The notes under the pieces were generated by a model, which saw nothing but the letters and a program-made list of their open reading frames with translations, had not been told where the DNA came from and ran no database searches. This document shows, one piece after another, positions 7,037 to 16,517 of a stretch of DNA of 64,000 nt; position 1 is the first letter of the stretch, and each line of letters starts with the position of its first letter. Origin of the DNA: Candidatus Poribacteria bacterium (GTDB taxonomy: Bacteria; Poribacteria; WGA-4E; WGA-3G). Position numbers and translations under genes: made by a program. The stretch is taken from contig JAPPIG010000118.1 in NCBI GenBank assembly GCA_028820635.1, positions 1 through 64,000 of the forward strand. Reading direction: 5' to 3'.

Positions 7037-8350
7037 TTACTTTTCTAATTCAATAATAATTGTTGCACGTTTTTCTGGTGCAAATATAGTTTTACCCAAA
7101 TTTTGTATATCTGTATCGGTTACGTTCTCAATTGTAGCGCGTAATTCTTTTCCGTTGATTTGTAATTGATATTGACGCCCAATACTGAAGGCTAAACTGT
7201 ACATATTTTCTCCCCACTGTGTATCCGGTATATCAACTGTGCCTAAAAGAGCCAACATATTAATCGTTTGCTGTTTTTCTTGTGGCGTAAGTTTAGATGT
7301 CAATGCGGTTTGAAGGCGTTGGTCCAATTCTTTCAGTACAGCGTCAACATCTTCTCCAGACGTTAGTTCTGTCTGAAGGACAAGGGTAGTGGGATCGTCA
7401 AAAGGTGGATAGAAAATAGGTTGAGCTTTGCCCATCTGGAATTGTGTCTGCAAGGCATACGCCATACGTGAATATACTATTAGAAATGGCACATATTCCT
7501 TGCTACCTGGCAAAGGTGCTGCATATCCGATAGCAGCGACTCCGGTTGCATTTGGCACCACAGGTTGGACATTGATTTTGTTAACATCACCAGTTTTAGG
7601 TTTGGATTTAGGATGAGGCTCCGGTAGTAATTTGCCGGTGGTAATTTGACTAAGATTTTCGTGAATGGATTTTTTCGCTTCCTCAACGTCAAACTTGCCT
7701 GCAACAATTAAGATAGCATTGTTCGGTTTATAGTAGTCTTTCCAAAATTGTTGTAATTCATCAAGTGTGATTGTTTGGATATGCGCAATAGCACCACCAC
7801 GTTGTCCACCTTGAGGGATAGGGTGCAACTGTGCTCGTGCATGGTTTATGCCTGCTAACATTGGGATTCCACCATACATGTTTGTCAATTCCTGCTTCAC
7901 GCGAGGCACTTCACGTTTGATGTCTGCTTCAGTGATGCGGAGGTCGTTCATGCGTGCTGCAACGTCCTTTATTTCATCTGAAAATTGTTCTGCTTCAACA
8001 ACGCCTGCAATGACAGTATAGTCTGTCCCGGTTTGCGCGTTCCAACCTGCAGGATAGTGCCTCGTGAACTGCATTACATCGCGGGCAGGTCTTTCACCAG
8101 CTGCAGCGGTGACATACAAGTGTTCCAATAGGTGCGCCATCCCCGATTTACCTATTGGATCGTGATTTTCACCGATATTGTATAGCACGACAAAAGCGAC
8201 ATTGTTTACCGTCGGTACAGAACGTAGAATTACTGTGAGTCCATTATCCAATTTGTACGGTTCAGAAGTTTCAGCAGAAATGGTTGAAGTTGTAAATAGG
8301 ACACTTACAATTGTTGTAATGAAAATGATGTGCTTAATTTTGTTGGTCAT
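7037..8350 (-). CDS. M16 family zinc peptidase, exported
   Basis: A 437-residue insulinase-family (M16B-type) protein. A signal peptide covers residues 1 to about 26. The inverted zinc motif HLLEH lies in GKSGMAHLLEHLYV, and a downstream glutamate, expected as third ligand, lies in VKQELTNMYGG. A second M16 domain follows. One N-domain plus one C-domain is normal for bacterial PqqL/YmxG-type subunits, which often work as pairs, but no partner is adjacent. ATG 8350 has GGAGG at good spacing. It probably degrades peptides in the periplasm; the substrate is unknown. An unknown membrane-anchored gene lies 57 bases upstream. Confidence 0.85.
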   Translation of the reverse strand: MTNKIKHIIFITTIVSVLFTTSTISAETSEPYKLDNGLTVILRSVPTVNNVAFVVLYNIGENHDPIGKSGMAHLLEHLYVTAAAGERPARDVMQFTRHYPAGWNAQTGTDYTVIAGVVEAEQFSDEIKDVAARMNDLRITEADIKREVPRVKQELTNMYGGIPMLAGINHARAQLHPIPQGGQRGGAIAHIQTITLDELQQFWKDYYKPNNAILIVAGKFDVEEAKKSIHENLSQITTGKLLPEPHPKSKPKTGDVNKINVQPVVPNATGVAAIGYAAPLPGSKEYVPFLIVYSRMAYALQTQFQMGKAQPIFYPPFDDPTTLVLQTELTSGEDVDAVLKELDQRLQTALTSKLTPQEKQQTINMLALLGTVDIPDTQWGENMYSLAFSIGRQYQLQINGKELRATIENVTDTDIQNLGKTIFAPEKRATIIIELEK

Positions 8351-8407
8351 TTTTGTTACCTCCAAGTGTTAAATCTTCAGACATTGATTGTCTAAGTGTA
8401 AATTCGC

Positions 8408-9136
8408 TCATCTTATTATCAGTTGTATTTGATCTTTCAGTGGGAAATCTGGTGGAATCTCGGGCAATCCTAACATTTCTCGCAGATTCGCGTGCTGGAA
8501 ATATCCTTCTAATTCAGCTGGCACAGGTCCATCAAGCGAGTCTTGTAACACCTGAAAATCAACATCGTATGCCCATTCCTGGCCATCAAAAATAGCAAAG
8601 GTAACTGCTCCGGTAAATTTCTCAGTGATACGTTGACAGTACTCTTGCAAATCAGCTTCCAACGCTTTTCCTCTTGCCTCAAACGCTGCATGATTTTCAG
8701 GTGTTACTGCACCTTGCATATCCTCCATAAGTTCTTGTGTTTCACTTAGGATTCTGTCAAATTCGGAGAAAACCTCTTTGAGCAGGACAACCTTTGGATC
8801 TTCTTGTGGGGATCCTGCTGCCGTGGTGAGAAGTTCTTCAACAGGTTCAGCGGTTTCGTCTGGTTCAGGTGCTAATTCTTCAGAAACTACTGATGATTCC
8901 TCCACTTCAGCGTCCGAGGCTTCTTCAATGTCCACAGTTTCAGGTTGAGTCGTAACTTCAGGCGATGTAGTCTGTTTTACCGTCTCAGGCACTTGCTGAG
9001 AGGACACAGTGCCTTTATAGACTTTCATAGGTTCATGAGTTTGTAAATTTTGATAACGGTTAAAGATTATTACCGCAGCTATCAATAAAATAACTATTCC
9101 TCCGCCATAGAGGAAGTGAATGTTTTTACGTAACAT
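8408..9136 (-). CDS. Hypothetical membrane-anchored protein with acidic linker
   Basis: I do not recognise this 242-residue protein. It has a short cytoplasmic N-terminus, one membrane helix (residues 10-26), a disordered Thr/Pro/Glu-rich linker (about 40-115) and a folded C-terminal part (about 118-242), probably helical with some beta structure. GGAGG lies 8 bases before the start. It is upstream of the M16 peptidase on the same strand and may share its transcript. An anchored extracytoplasmic protein with an extended stalk fits best. Confidence 0.6.
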   Translation of the reverse strand: MLRKNIHFLYGGGIVILLIAAVIIFNRYQNLQTHEPMKVYKGTVSSQQVPETVKQTTSPEVTTQPETVDIEEASDAEVEESSVVSEELAPEPDETAEPVEELLTTAAGSPQEDPKVVLLKEVFSEFDRILSETQELMEDMQGAVTPENHAAFEARGKALEADLQEYCQRITEKFTGAVTFAIFDGQEWAYDVDFQVLQDSLDGPVPAELEGYFQHANLREMLGLPEIPPDFPLKDQIQLIIR

Positions 9137-9295
9137 GATAGATACCTCCCTAAATTAGCGTCAAATGATTATCTGAAAAAGACCGTTTGTTTCTTAACAT
9201 AGTATTGGCATTTCAGATTACGATTATTAGTGACGTGATTTTAGGGTGGAAAACGTGCATAATTTGAAAAATCTGGATTTCTATATACTGCTTTG

Positions 9296-9394
9296 CTAAG
9301 TCCTGGAGCAATCCAGAAGCGAGGGCAACCGTTTGATGAAATGGATTTCTTCTTCGCTCAAAACTGATAACCGTTTCGGATTTTGTGTTTCCAT
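9296..9394 (-). CDS. Possible 32-residue ORF or gene remnant
   Basis: In the 440-base gap 9137-9577 a frame starts at ATG 9394 behind AAGGAAAGG and runs METQNPKRLSVLSEEEIHFI to a TAG at 9296. The N-terminus looks like the start of a longer protein cut short by decay. I can name no family. The rest of the gap shows no other gene. Confidence 0.3.
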   Translation of the reverse strand: METQNPKRLSVLSEEEIHFIKRLPSLLDCSRT

Positions 9395-9577
9395 GATGTC
9401 ACCTTTCCTTAAATGCTGACGCAATTTAAGGCATTAAATAATGTTAAAATCAACTTTAATTTATGAAAGTTGGGATGATAGGAATCAAGCCGGAATGTCT
9501 TTGCAATAGATTGTGAAAACACTGGAGAGTGAATTGATATAGATATTCTTAGATATTAGTTAGGAACGAAAACGTGT

Positions 9578-10077
9578 TTATGTGGTTTCTCGATCAATTT
9601 CAGTCAGTGTTTCATGAAGGGAGGAATTTAATTGGACTAACTCTTGTTGTAGGTCGTATATCTGTTGACGCAGTATTTTGACTTCATTATGCGTTTTTCG
9701 ATCTGCGTGTTTACGACGTCGGCACTCAATAAGTTGAGAACGATTCAATCTTAATCGTTGAATGTAGAATATGCCTTCAGTGGTTTCGCCGACAAACTGG
9801 CTGTTTTCCTGTTCGCGAAGATGTAAAGTTAGGTTATCTTCAAGTGGGTGAAGTAAACGAATATGTGGCACTTGAACTTCGTGCCAATATGCGCCTTTAT
9901 GCTCATTACATCAATGGCAACAATAAACGAGGTTTTCATCAGCATTTGTGCCACCATGGATTGTTGGTTGATGATGATCCACTGTTAGTGTTGCTCCAAC
10001 GTCTGACTCATGGACCCCACAATATCCGCAACTGTAAGCATAACGCTGACGGATTCTCTCTGCTGTGATTCATCCAT
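9578..10077 (-). pseudogene. Decayed HNH endonuclease gene
   Basis: On the minus strand the sequence reads YAYSCGYCGVHESDVGATLT, then VDHHQPTIHGGTNADENLVY, then CCHW, an in-frame TGA, then CNEHKGAYWHEVQVPHIRLL, and on through HLREQEN to the stop at 9578. The two Cys pairs and DHH core are those of a zinc-ribbon HNH nuclease. Near 10065-10070 the frame meets another stop, while ATGs at 10073 and 10077 lie in other frames, so a frameshift is also needed at the 5' end. The intact 3' frame (9578-9871) alone lacks the nuclease core. A gene with one nonsense and one frameshift lesion is the simplest reading. Confidence 0.75.
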
Positions 10078-10081
10078 TCTT

Positions 10082-10435
10082 TTACTTTGTTTCAACGTAT
10101 TCTTTTGAGAGGTTTTGCCCGGTTAGACGATGATACTTCTCAGCAAGTGATGCGTGTTTTGATCGGAGTTGTGTCAGGTATGTGCGGGCATCAGTCAACA
10201 GTTGCTTGTGTTCAGTAACGATATCTTGTAATTGTGAGGCAGTTTCCTCCAGTTCCGCTTTCTCTTCCTGCAATTTTCGACTTTTTTCCTTCGCTGGCTT
10301 CAATGCCTCTGCTTCCTCAGCATCTAACTCAGCGAAGATGGCTGAAAGTTCTGCTTGATCTTGCTCTGTTAGAACCCCTTCAGCCTCACGGAGTCGCAGT
10401 TGTTCTAACCTATGCTGTCTATTTGTACGTTTCAT
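10082..10435 (-). CDS. Coiled-coil protein beside the HNH gene
   Basis: A 117-residue, strongly charged, almost wholly helical protein (heptad-like Glu/Leu/Lys from about residue 20 to 110) without membrane segment. AGGAG precedes ATG 10435. It ends 5 bases before the start of the decayed HNH gene. I recall small coiled-coil genes preceding this HNH type in other phyla, so the two may be a functional pair (inference). The coiled-coil gene looks intact while its partner is broken. Function unknown. Confidence 0.6.
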   Translation of the reverse strand: MKRTNRQHRLEQLRLREAEGVLTEQDQAELSAIFAELDAEEAEALKPAKEKSRKLQEEKAELEETASQLQDIVTEHKQLLTDARTYLTQLRSKHASLAEKYHRLTGQNLSKEYVETK

Positions 10436-10500
10436 TAATGCGTTCTCCTAAGGTCTACATTTAGTACTGGGTTAGTTTTCAATGTTTTCAGTCTACCCTT

Positions 10501-12408
10501 TTAATCAGCAGTAATAGTTTCCAACGGCGGAAGTTCAGGGTAATTGCCACGCGCATTTCGCCATGCGATCGCGCCTTCAACAATCATCCAAACTTGTAAT
10601 GCTTCCACAACAATACCGAATCCGAAAAGCAGATAATCGCCTTTAGCCAACCAACCTGTTTCTGGAGCAAACATTTGGTGTAACATCGCCCAACCGGGCA
10701 TGAGGAGCATAACTATCATAGGAAGGAAAGCGAACCAGATGGGTTTGTTGCGGCGCACAAGATAGAAGACGATGACCATAAAGGCTAATCCAGCCAAGAG
10801 TTGATTTGTTGCACCGAAAAGAGGCCAGAGCGTCATTCCGCCGCTACCTGGTCCACCTGACCCTTGCAACAACGCGACAGCAGCGGCAAGTATCAATGCA
10901 AATGCTGTAGCAATATAACGATTCATCAATGGCTTGATGTTAGCAGTTTGCGCGAGTTCATGAATGACGTACCGTTGCAATCGTGTTGCTGTATCCAGTG
11001 TTGTAGCGGCAAAACTTGCGACAAGTACTGCCATGATTGCAATGCCCATTTTGAGTGGGATACCGAGGGATGCAAGAAAATTTCCACCGCCATCAACAAA
11101 AGCACTCACTTTCTCTCTGAGTTTGTGGCTTGCCCAACCACCACCAACAATTGTTGTTGTGCCATCAGCATTTGTCACCTTTTCACCTACTGCATATCGG
11201 GTTCTCCATGCTTCTTGATTTATAACTTGTTGCGTGCTTCCTTCCTTGAGAATAGGTTGGAACGTATAACCGCCCGGGCTTGCGGGATCATCTGGACGAT
11301 CGAAAATACCCATTCCGATGCCAGCACAGCAGGCAATAATGACAACAACGGCAAGACCACCTTCAAGTAGCATTGCACCGTATCCAACGTATTGTGCATC
11401 ACTTTCGGAGGCAACCTGTTTGCTTGAGGTGCCAGAACTGACCATGCAGTGGAAACCGCTCACAGCACCACACGCAATCGTAATAAAAAGGAAGGGCCAA
11501 ATCGGCGGGGCATCGGGTGGAATGTCTTTTGCTACTGCGGGTGCAGAAGCAAAAAGGTCTGCTTTGCCTGTGAATCCCGCAACAGCAAGGCCAAGCACCA
11601 AAAGAACCAAGGCTAATACCAATTCATGACTGTTGATGAAATCGCGGGGTTGGAGGAGTGTCCATACCGGCAGCACGGATGCGATGAAGCAGTAGACAAA
11701 AAGCACTAATGTCCAAATTACAACGACGTTTAAGTAGGTTTGTCCGAGCAAGGGAATTCCTAACCATTTTCCTAAATTAATGGGTAGAACATAAGCACCG
11801 AAAGCCATTGCAATGTACATTATGCCGAGCGCTATAATGGAAGGAATAAGGATATTGCCACCTCGTCGATAAATCCAGATACCGATGGCTACTGCAAGTG
11901 GGATTTCTACCCAGACCGAAAGGACTGACTCAGGATAGTAAGAAAAAATCAGGGCAATGACCAACCCGAAGATAGCAAGGACAATGGTCAAGCCCATAAA
12001 TAGGACGAATAAGAAGAGGAATTTGGCGCGAGGACCGATCATCCTACCTGCCACTTCACCAACACTTTGTCCTCGATTGCGAAGTGAGACAACTAAAGCG
12101 CCAAAATCATGGACAGCACCGATAAAAACTGATCCGATAACGACCCAGAGTAACGCTGGCAACCAACCCCAAAAGACAGCGATTGCTGGCCCGACGATTG
12201 GACCTGTGCCAGCGATACTGGTGAAGTGGTGCCCAAAGATGATCTCTTTTTTCGTAGGAACGTAGTCTACATCATCTTTGAGTTCTTGACTCGGCACTGT
12301 CGCTTCAGGGTCTAAGCCGAAAATTTTTCTCGCTAACCACTTGCCATACGTATTGTAAGCCACAATAAAGCCAACAAAACTCAAAACAGCAATAATTAGT
12401 GTGCTCAT
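10501..12408 (-). CDS. cstA: Carbon starvation protein CstA, peptide transporter
   Basis: A 635-residue polytopic membrane protein matching CstA along its length. The N-terminal block YNTYGKWLARKIFGLDP, the signature TSIAGTGPIVGPAIAVFWGW (about 63-82) and FHCMVSSGTSSKQVASESDA are characteristic. About 15-17 helices are expected. CstA imports peptides, and in some bacteria pyruvate, when carbon is scarce. It starts 44 bases after the xylose isomerase gene, with which it may be co-transcribed as a carbon-use pair. Only a weak GGGG precedes the ATG. No CsrA site or histidine kinase gene is evident nearby. Confidence 0.92.
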   Translation of the reverse strand: MSTLIIAVLSFVGFIVAYNTYGKWLARKIFGLDPEATVPSQELKDDVDYVPTKKEIIFGHHFTSIAGTGPIVGPAIAVFWGWLPALLWVVIGSVFIGAVHDFGALVVSLRNRGQSVGEVAGRMIGPRAKFLFLFVLFMGLTIVLAIFGLVIALIFSYYPESVLSVWVEIPLAVAIGIWIYRRGGNILIPSIIALGIMYIAMAFGAYVLPINLGKWLGIPLLGQTYLNVVVIWTLVLFVYCFIASVLPVWTLLQPRDFINSHELVLALVLLVLGLAVAGFTGKADLFASAPAVAKDIPPDAPPIWPFLFITIACGAVSGFHCMVSSGTSSKQVASESDAQYVGYGAMLLEGGLAVVVIIACCAGIGMGIFDRPDDPASPGGYTFQPILKEGSTQQVINQEAWRTRYAVGEKVTNADGTTTIVGGGWASHKLREKVSAFVDGGGNFLASLGIPLKMGIAIMAVLVASFAATTLDTATRLQRYVIHELAQTANIKPLMNRYIATAFALILAAAVALLQGSGGPGSGGMTLWPLFGATNQLLAGLAFMVIVFYLVRRNKPIWFAFLPMIVMLLMPGWAMLHQMFAPETGWLAKGDYLLFGFGIVVEALQVWMIVEGAIAWRNARGNYPELPPLETITAD

Positions 12409-12452
12409 ACGCGAAACCCCGACTTTTTAATGCAGGCGTAGCGATAATTAGG

Positions 12453-13622
12453 TTATCTTATTCCGGTTAAAACCTCAAAAGTAAGCTGATCTAATTTTTC
12501 GTACCCAAGCCCTTTCTGAGCAATCGTATCCGGTTGGAAATCTATTTTTCTCAGCTTCTCCGTGTTATCAGCACTGTAATTTGCCATGAGTGCTTCAAGT
12601 TCTGGATCACGTGCCTGTAGTTCAGCGAGCATACCTTGAATTTCTGCGTCTTCATTGAATCTACGTGCTTTCTCTTTCAGTATCAGGTAGCTACGCATAC
12701 AACCCGCAGCGAAATCCCATACACCCTGTTCATCTTCGGTACGGTAGGCGTGTGCATCAAAGTGTCTGTTGCCATCCCAGTTGACATCTTCGAGAAACTT
12801 AACGAGGAAGAACGCGCTTTTTATGTTTTCTGATCCGAAGCGTAAATCCTGATCAAAACGACTCATTTTCTGGTCGTTGAGGTCAATGTGGAAAAGTTTT
12901 CCAGCCTCATAGGCCTGTGCGACACCGTGGATAAAACTCAAACCCGCCATCGTTTCATGAGCGAATTCGGGATTAACACCAACCATTTCAGGATGATCAA
13001 GCGTCTCAATAAAGTGAAGCATGTGCCCCGTTGTAGGGAGATAGATGTCTCCACGAGGTTCGTTTGGTTTCGCTTCTAAAGCAAATTTGAGATTATAGCC
13101 TTGGTCTTTCACGTAGTGCGTGAAATAGTTCATTGCCTCACGGTTCCACTTTACGGTGTCCGGGCCGTTTTTAGCAGCATCTACTTCTGCGCCTTCGCGT
13201 CCACCCCAAAATACGTATACTGTTGCCCCAAGTTCCACACCCAGGTCAATAGCGTTTAGCGTTTTCTGAATTGCAAACGCTCTGACCTTTGGATCGTTAG
13301 AGGTAAACGCACCGTCTTTAAAAATTGGATGGTAAAAGAGGTTGGTTGTTGCCATTGGCACCTTCATATTATGGTCGGAAAGTGCCTTTTTGAATTCACT
13401 GACAATTTTATCGCGTTCAGCGGCTGAAGCGTCAAATGGTACCAGGTCGTTATCGTGTAAGTTGACTCCGTACGCGCCCAATTCGCTTAATTTTTCGACG
13501 CTATAGGTAGGTTTTAAAGGGGGTCTAACAACGTCCCCGAATGGATCACGGCCTGGATTTCCTACAGTCCACAACCCGAAAGTAAACTTGTGTTCAGGTT
13601 TGGGCTGATACTGATCTGACAT
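12453..13622 (-). CDS. xylA: Xylose isomerase
   Basis: A 389-residue TIM-barrel enzyme of the short (class I) type. Active-site residues are visible: His in [11 protein letters not shown], Trp in FWGGREG, Glu and Lys in [12 protein letters not shown], Glu/His in [11 protein letters not shown], Asp in HIDLNDQ, and Asp/His in HFDAHAYR. It converts D-xylose to D-xylulose with two divalent metals and can act on glucose. AGGAG lies 8 bases before the ATG. No xylulokinase or xylose transporter is adjacent, so pentose use depends on genes elsewhere. cstA follows on the same strand. Confidence 0.95.
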   Translation of the reverse strand: MSDQYQPKPEHKFTFGLWTVGNPGRDPFGDVVRPPLKPTYSVEKLSELGAYGVNLHDNDLVPFDASAAERDKIVSEFKKALSDHNMKVPMATTNLFYHPIFKDGAFTSNDPKVRAFAIQKTLNAIDLGVELGATVYVFWGGREGAEVDAAKNGPDTVKWNREAMNYFTHYVKDQGYNLKFALEAKPNEPRGDIYLPTTGHMLHFIETLDHPEMVGVNPEFAHETMAGLSFIHGVAQAYEAGKLFHIDLNDQKMSRFDQDLRFGSENIKSAFFLVKFLEDVNWDGNRHFDAHAYRTEDEQGVWDFAAGCMRSYLILKEKARRFNEDAEIQGMLAELQARDPELEALMANYSADNTEKLRKIDFQPDTIAQKGLGYEKLDQLTFEVLTGIR

Positions 13623-13705
13623 GCAATTAACTCCTATCGTTTGTCGGTTTATGAGGGATTATAACATATTTGCAATATATTTAGCAATATATTTTACATC
13701 CTCAG

Positions 13706-13949
13706 CAGGGTTATTCAGTTTTAAGAATTATCGGTTAATAGATTTTACTGAGAGTTTATATTGTAGGTCGGGTTAAGTTTACGAAACCCGACAAGATCGC
13801 ACTGTCATACTGAGATTGTCCAAATCAACGCAGCATGCGCGTGTGGCATGCTGCGGGTTTCGCTTCGCTCTACCCGACCTACAATGCGACTATAAAAAAT
13901 TAATGTTTATAATAAAATACACAGAAAAACCGAAAACTGAATAACCCTG
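13706..13949. mobile_element. 244-bp miniature inverted-repeat element with 9-bp target duplication
   Basis: Perfect 17-bp TIRs CAGGGTTATTCAGTTTT (13706-13722) and its complement (13933-13949) are flanked on both sides by catcctcag (13697-13705 and 13950-13958), a 9-bp target-site duplication. It encodes no transposase. Nested inside are a 13-bp inverted repeat, ttgtaggtcgggt/acccgacctacaa (13761-13773, 13872-13884), and within that the 27-nt hairpin at 13829-13855. The 9-bp duplication is typical of IS1-, IS4- and Tn10-like transposases, one of which probably moved it in trans. Confidence 0.9.
13829..13855. repeat. Covarying hairpin repeat, copy 1
   Basis: A 10-bp perfect stem (cgcagcatgc / gcatgctgcg) surrounds the 7-nt loop gcgtgtg, preceded by tccaaatcaa. 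A second copy at 20512-20538 has a different stem sequence but the same pairing, nearly the same loop and the same upstream motif. Confidence 0.75.
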
Positions 13950-14061
13950 CATCCTCAGCCGGCGGCGTTCAATTTTTGGTTTTTATCCGTTGAAGTTTTA
14001 AAGTGGCGATTCGGAGATCGCTCGGACAGATGCGGGTCGCGATTCGGAGATCGCTCTACTT

Positions 14062-14087
14062 AAAAAGTTACCATTTGGTAACTTTTT
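14062..14087. terminator. Bidirectional terminator-like hairpin
   Basis: aaaaagttacc and ggtaacttttt pair perfectly around attt, giving A-tract/stem/T-tract symmetry that works on either strand. On the minus strand it is about 450 bases downstream of threonine synthase and is the first good candidate to end that transcript. Confidence 0.6.
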
Positions 14088-14421
14088 TAATACCATGGCA
14101 ACTTTTATAAATTCTATGTAAACCCAGTCTCTGTATGGGTTTATAGGCGTTTTTCTTATTTTGAAAAAATTATTTTTTATATTTCTCCTCTGTATTGAAG
14201 AACACAGTTTTTCTCTTGCTGTCCATATTTTTTTGATAAGTTTGCGTTGTCGTTTTTGCATTTGGATAGTTGTTTGCGATTTCAGAAATGTCTGGTTGTT
14301 TTGTGTTTGGGATCGGTTTTGTTTTCATACTGATATTATACCTGTTTCTACGTGGTGATGGAAGTTTTGCGGTTTGGAGGACAATATATATCCAATATAT
14401 TTCCAATAAGTTTGCAGGAAA

Positions 14422-14498
14422 AGTTGGAAGTCGTGATTCGGAGATCGTTCCTACAAGAAGAGTTGGAAGTCGCGATTCGGAGATCGCTCCTACAGGAG
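14422..14498. repeat. Two tandem 39-bp repeat units
   Basis: Units at 14422-14460 and 14461-14498 both read agttggaagtcg, then [t/c]gattcggagatcg[t/c]tcctaca. The core cgattcggagatcg is a short hairpin and recurs near 14006-14056 and at 61834-61902, so it is a dispersed intergenic family in this genome. Confidence 0.75.
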
Positions 14499-14542
14499 AG
14501 ATATTTAATAGAAGGCAGGAACAATTAAAGAATTGGATAGAT

Positions 14543-15868
14543 CTACACACCCAGATGTTTGTCTACCTGCTTTAGAACATCTTCAAACTCTGCTTCTAAT
14601 TCCAGCGGTGTGTTTAGGTATTGTGGTGCAGGTTCGTCGGGAACAACATTATGATACGCCACTTTAAAATCGGGGAATTTGAGTCCGTTAGCAGTTGAAA
14701 TCACGATAACTCTATCATCTTTTTGGATCTGTTGACGTTCAACCATTTTGATAAGTACAGCCAACGCAACACCAGTGTGTGGACAGTTGAACAACCCTGT
14801 TCTGTCCGCTCTGGCAGCTGCGTCAGATAATTCTTCTTCGGACGCTTGATCAACGATACCATCAAACTTCTTCAAGATACGGATAGCACGATGAACAGAA
14901 ACAGGATTGCCAATCTGAATTGCAGTGGCTTGCGTGGATTGTGCAGTGATTGCTTTAAACTCTGTAAACCCTTTTTGATAACTCCGATAGAGTGGATTTG
15001 CACGTTCAGCTTGTGCACAAGCAATGCGCGGGAGCTTATCTATGATACCAAGTTCAAACATCATCAAAAAACCTAAGCCGAGTGCAGAAACGTTCCCGAG
15101 GTTACCTCCTGGTATGATAATCCAGTCAGGCACTTCCCAATCAAACTGCTGCACAATTTCAATGCTGATAGTTTTTTGTCCCTCAATCCGAAGCGAATTG
15201 ATAGAGTTTGCGAGATAGAAATCCTTCCGAGCCGCGAGTTTTTGAACGATTGCCATGCACCCATCAAAATCTGTCTCAAGCGAAAGTGTTAAGGCACCAT
15301 TTGCAATAGGTTGTATGAGTTGTTCGCGGGTGACCTTCTCTTTGGGCAAGAGAATGATGGCAGGGATTCCCGCTGCAGACGCGTAAGCCGCCAAAGATGC
15401 AGAAGTATCACCTGTAGAAGCACACATTACGGCGCGAATATTAGCAGATTCAGAAATGATCTGCTTTACCATTGAGACAAGCACGGTCATCCCAAGGTCT
15501 TTGAATGAACCCGTATGACTGTTTCCACACTGCTTTATCCAGAGGTCAGAGAGTCCGAGTTGTTCGCCAAGACGTTCTGCCCAAAAGAGATTGGTGCCGC
15601 CCTCATACATGGAGATAATGTTCTCATTATCGACATTCGGGCAGACAAACTCCTTTTTCCCCCAAACGCCGCTTCCGTAAGGATATTGCGTTCGCATGTA
15701 ACGTTGTTCAAAAAGAGATTTCCAATCATCCGCGCTGCGTTGTTTCAACGCGTCCATATCATGGCGGACCTCTAACAACCCATTACAATTTCTACAGCGA
15801 TAGATAATTTCAGTGAGTGGATATTTGCATCCTTTACTACACTCAAACCATGCATTGTAATTCATCAT
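14543..15868 (-). CDS. thrC: Threonine synthase
   Basis: A 441-residue PLP enzyme converting O-phosphohomoserine to threonine. The N-terminus carries a zinc-ribbon-like segment (FECSKGCKYPL, then YRCRNCNGLLEV). The PLP lysine lies in NSHTGSFKDLGMTVLV, and the phosphate-binding glycine loop in IIPGGNLGNVSALG. The fold and length match the archaeal/cyanobacterial-type synthase. The ATG overlaps the scpB stop (ATGA), so it is translationally coupled to the ScpA/ScpB genes. With DapL and DapB in the window it belongs to the aspartate-family amino-acid pathway. Confidence 0.92.
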   Translation of the reverse strand: MMNYNAWFECSKGCKYPLTEIIYRCRNCNGLLEVRHDMDALKQRSADDWKSLFEQRYMRTQYPYGSGVWGKKEFVCPNVDNENIISMYEGGTNLFWAERLGEQLGLSDLWIKQCGNSHTGSFKDLGMTVLVSMVKQIISESANIRAVMCASTGDTSASLAAYASAAGIPAIILLPKEKVTREQLIQPIANGALTLSLETDFDGCMAIVQKLAARKDFYLANSINSLRIEGQKTISIEIVQQFDWEVPDWIIIPGGNLGNVSALGLGFLMMFELGIIDKLPRIACAQAERANPLYRSYQKGFTEFKAITAQSTQATAIQIGNPVSVHRAIRILKKFDGIVDQASEEELSDAAARADRTGLFNCPHTGVALAVLIKMVERQQIQKDDRVIVISTANGLKFPDFKVAYHNVVPDEPAPQYLNTPLELEAEFEDVLKQVDKHLGV

Positions 15869-16494
15869 TCTATATCTTCCTGAATGGCACTGAGATGTTC
15901 TATATTGTTTGCTGTGGGCAAGAGTTGCTCAATTTCTTCAAGAGATGGTAATTCAGATGGGTCTTTCAACCCAAATTGTTGAAGAAAAGTATCGGTGGTA
16001 GAAAAAAGCAGTGATCGTCCAGCACCCTCTTTTCTGCCTGAAACGCAGACGAGGTTTTTCTCAACAAGCGCGTTGATGACACTGTCGCTGTTTACCCCGC
16101 GAATTGTTGATACGTCGTTTCGTGTAACAGGCTGTTTGTATGCCACTATTGCAAGGGTTTCTAATGCAGAAGGGGACAATGTTACGCGCACCTGCTGTAT
16201 ATAAAACTTGCGGATCCAGTCCGAAAATTCTGGACGGGTACAAATTTGATATCCATTAGCGATTTCAATCAGATGAAAACTTCGGTTCATCTGTTGATAT
16301 TCATGACGAAGTTCTGAGAGTGCTTTTCGAATTTCTCGTACTGTTATGCCCGGTATTGCGTGCTGAAACTGTTTTATTGTAATCGGTTCGCTGGCAGCAA
16401 ACAAGATTGCTTCCAATATTGATTTTAAATTTTTTTCTGGCATCACATCTGAATTGTTCATCAGATGTTCAGCCGCAACATTTTCCAAATCCAT
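15865..16494 (-). CDS. scpB: Segregation and condensation protein B
   Basis: A 209-residue kleisin-associated protein of two winged-helix domains. Diagnostic stretches are ILEAILFAASEPITIKQF near residues 25-42 and ALETLAIVAYKQPVTRND near residues 112-129, followed by IRGVNSD. ScpB dimers bind ScpA and the SMC ATPase to form the chromosome-condensing complex. It lies 23 bases after scpA and overlaps thrC by four bases. The C-terminal extension past residue 180 is short and acidic. smc is not in the window. Confidence 0.93.
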   Translation of the reverse strand: MDLENVAAEHLMNNSDVMPEKNLKSILEAILFAASEPITIKQFQHAIPGITVREIRKALSELRHEYQQMNRSFHLIEIANGYQICTRPEFSDWIRKFYIQQVRVTLSPSALETLAIVAYKQPVTRNDVSTIRGVNSDSVINALVEKNLVCVSGRKEGAGRSLLFSTTDTFLQQFGLKDPSELPSLEEIEQLLPTANNIEHLSAIQEDIE

Positions 16495-16517
16495 TTTCCT
16501 GATGATTCCTGTACTTT

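Larger units (their letters stand above)
13950..14542. other. Non-coding, T-rich repeat island
   Basis: No gene is supported here. It holds two copies of the motif cgattcggagatcgct near 14006-14056, a terminator-like hairpin (14062-14087), a T-rich stretch (about 14150-14400) and a 39-bp tandem duplication of the same motif family (14422-14498). ORFs on both strands (plus-strand 14270-14575, minus-strand 14170-14550) are made mainly of these repeats and of low-complexity T-rich sequence. Confidence 0.6.

Noticed and set aside
9578..10077. Reading the TGA in the HNH gene as selenocysteine
   Set aside because: The 5' part also needs a frameshift to reach a start codon, the TGA replaces a position that is probably Arg in intact relatives, and I saw no clear SECIS hairpin.
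14170..14550. Minus-strand 126-codon ORF
   Set aside because: The repeated ISESRLPT words are the 39-bp tandem repeat read in one frame; no gene-like start or homology.
14270..14575. Plus-strand 101-codon ORF with a hydrophobic start
   Set aside because: Its second half is translated repeat units, the first half is T-rich low-complexity sequence, and it runs into threonine synthase on the other strand.
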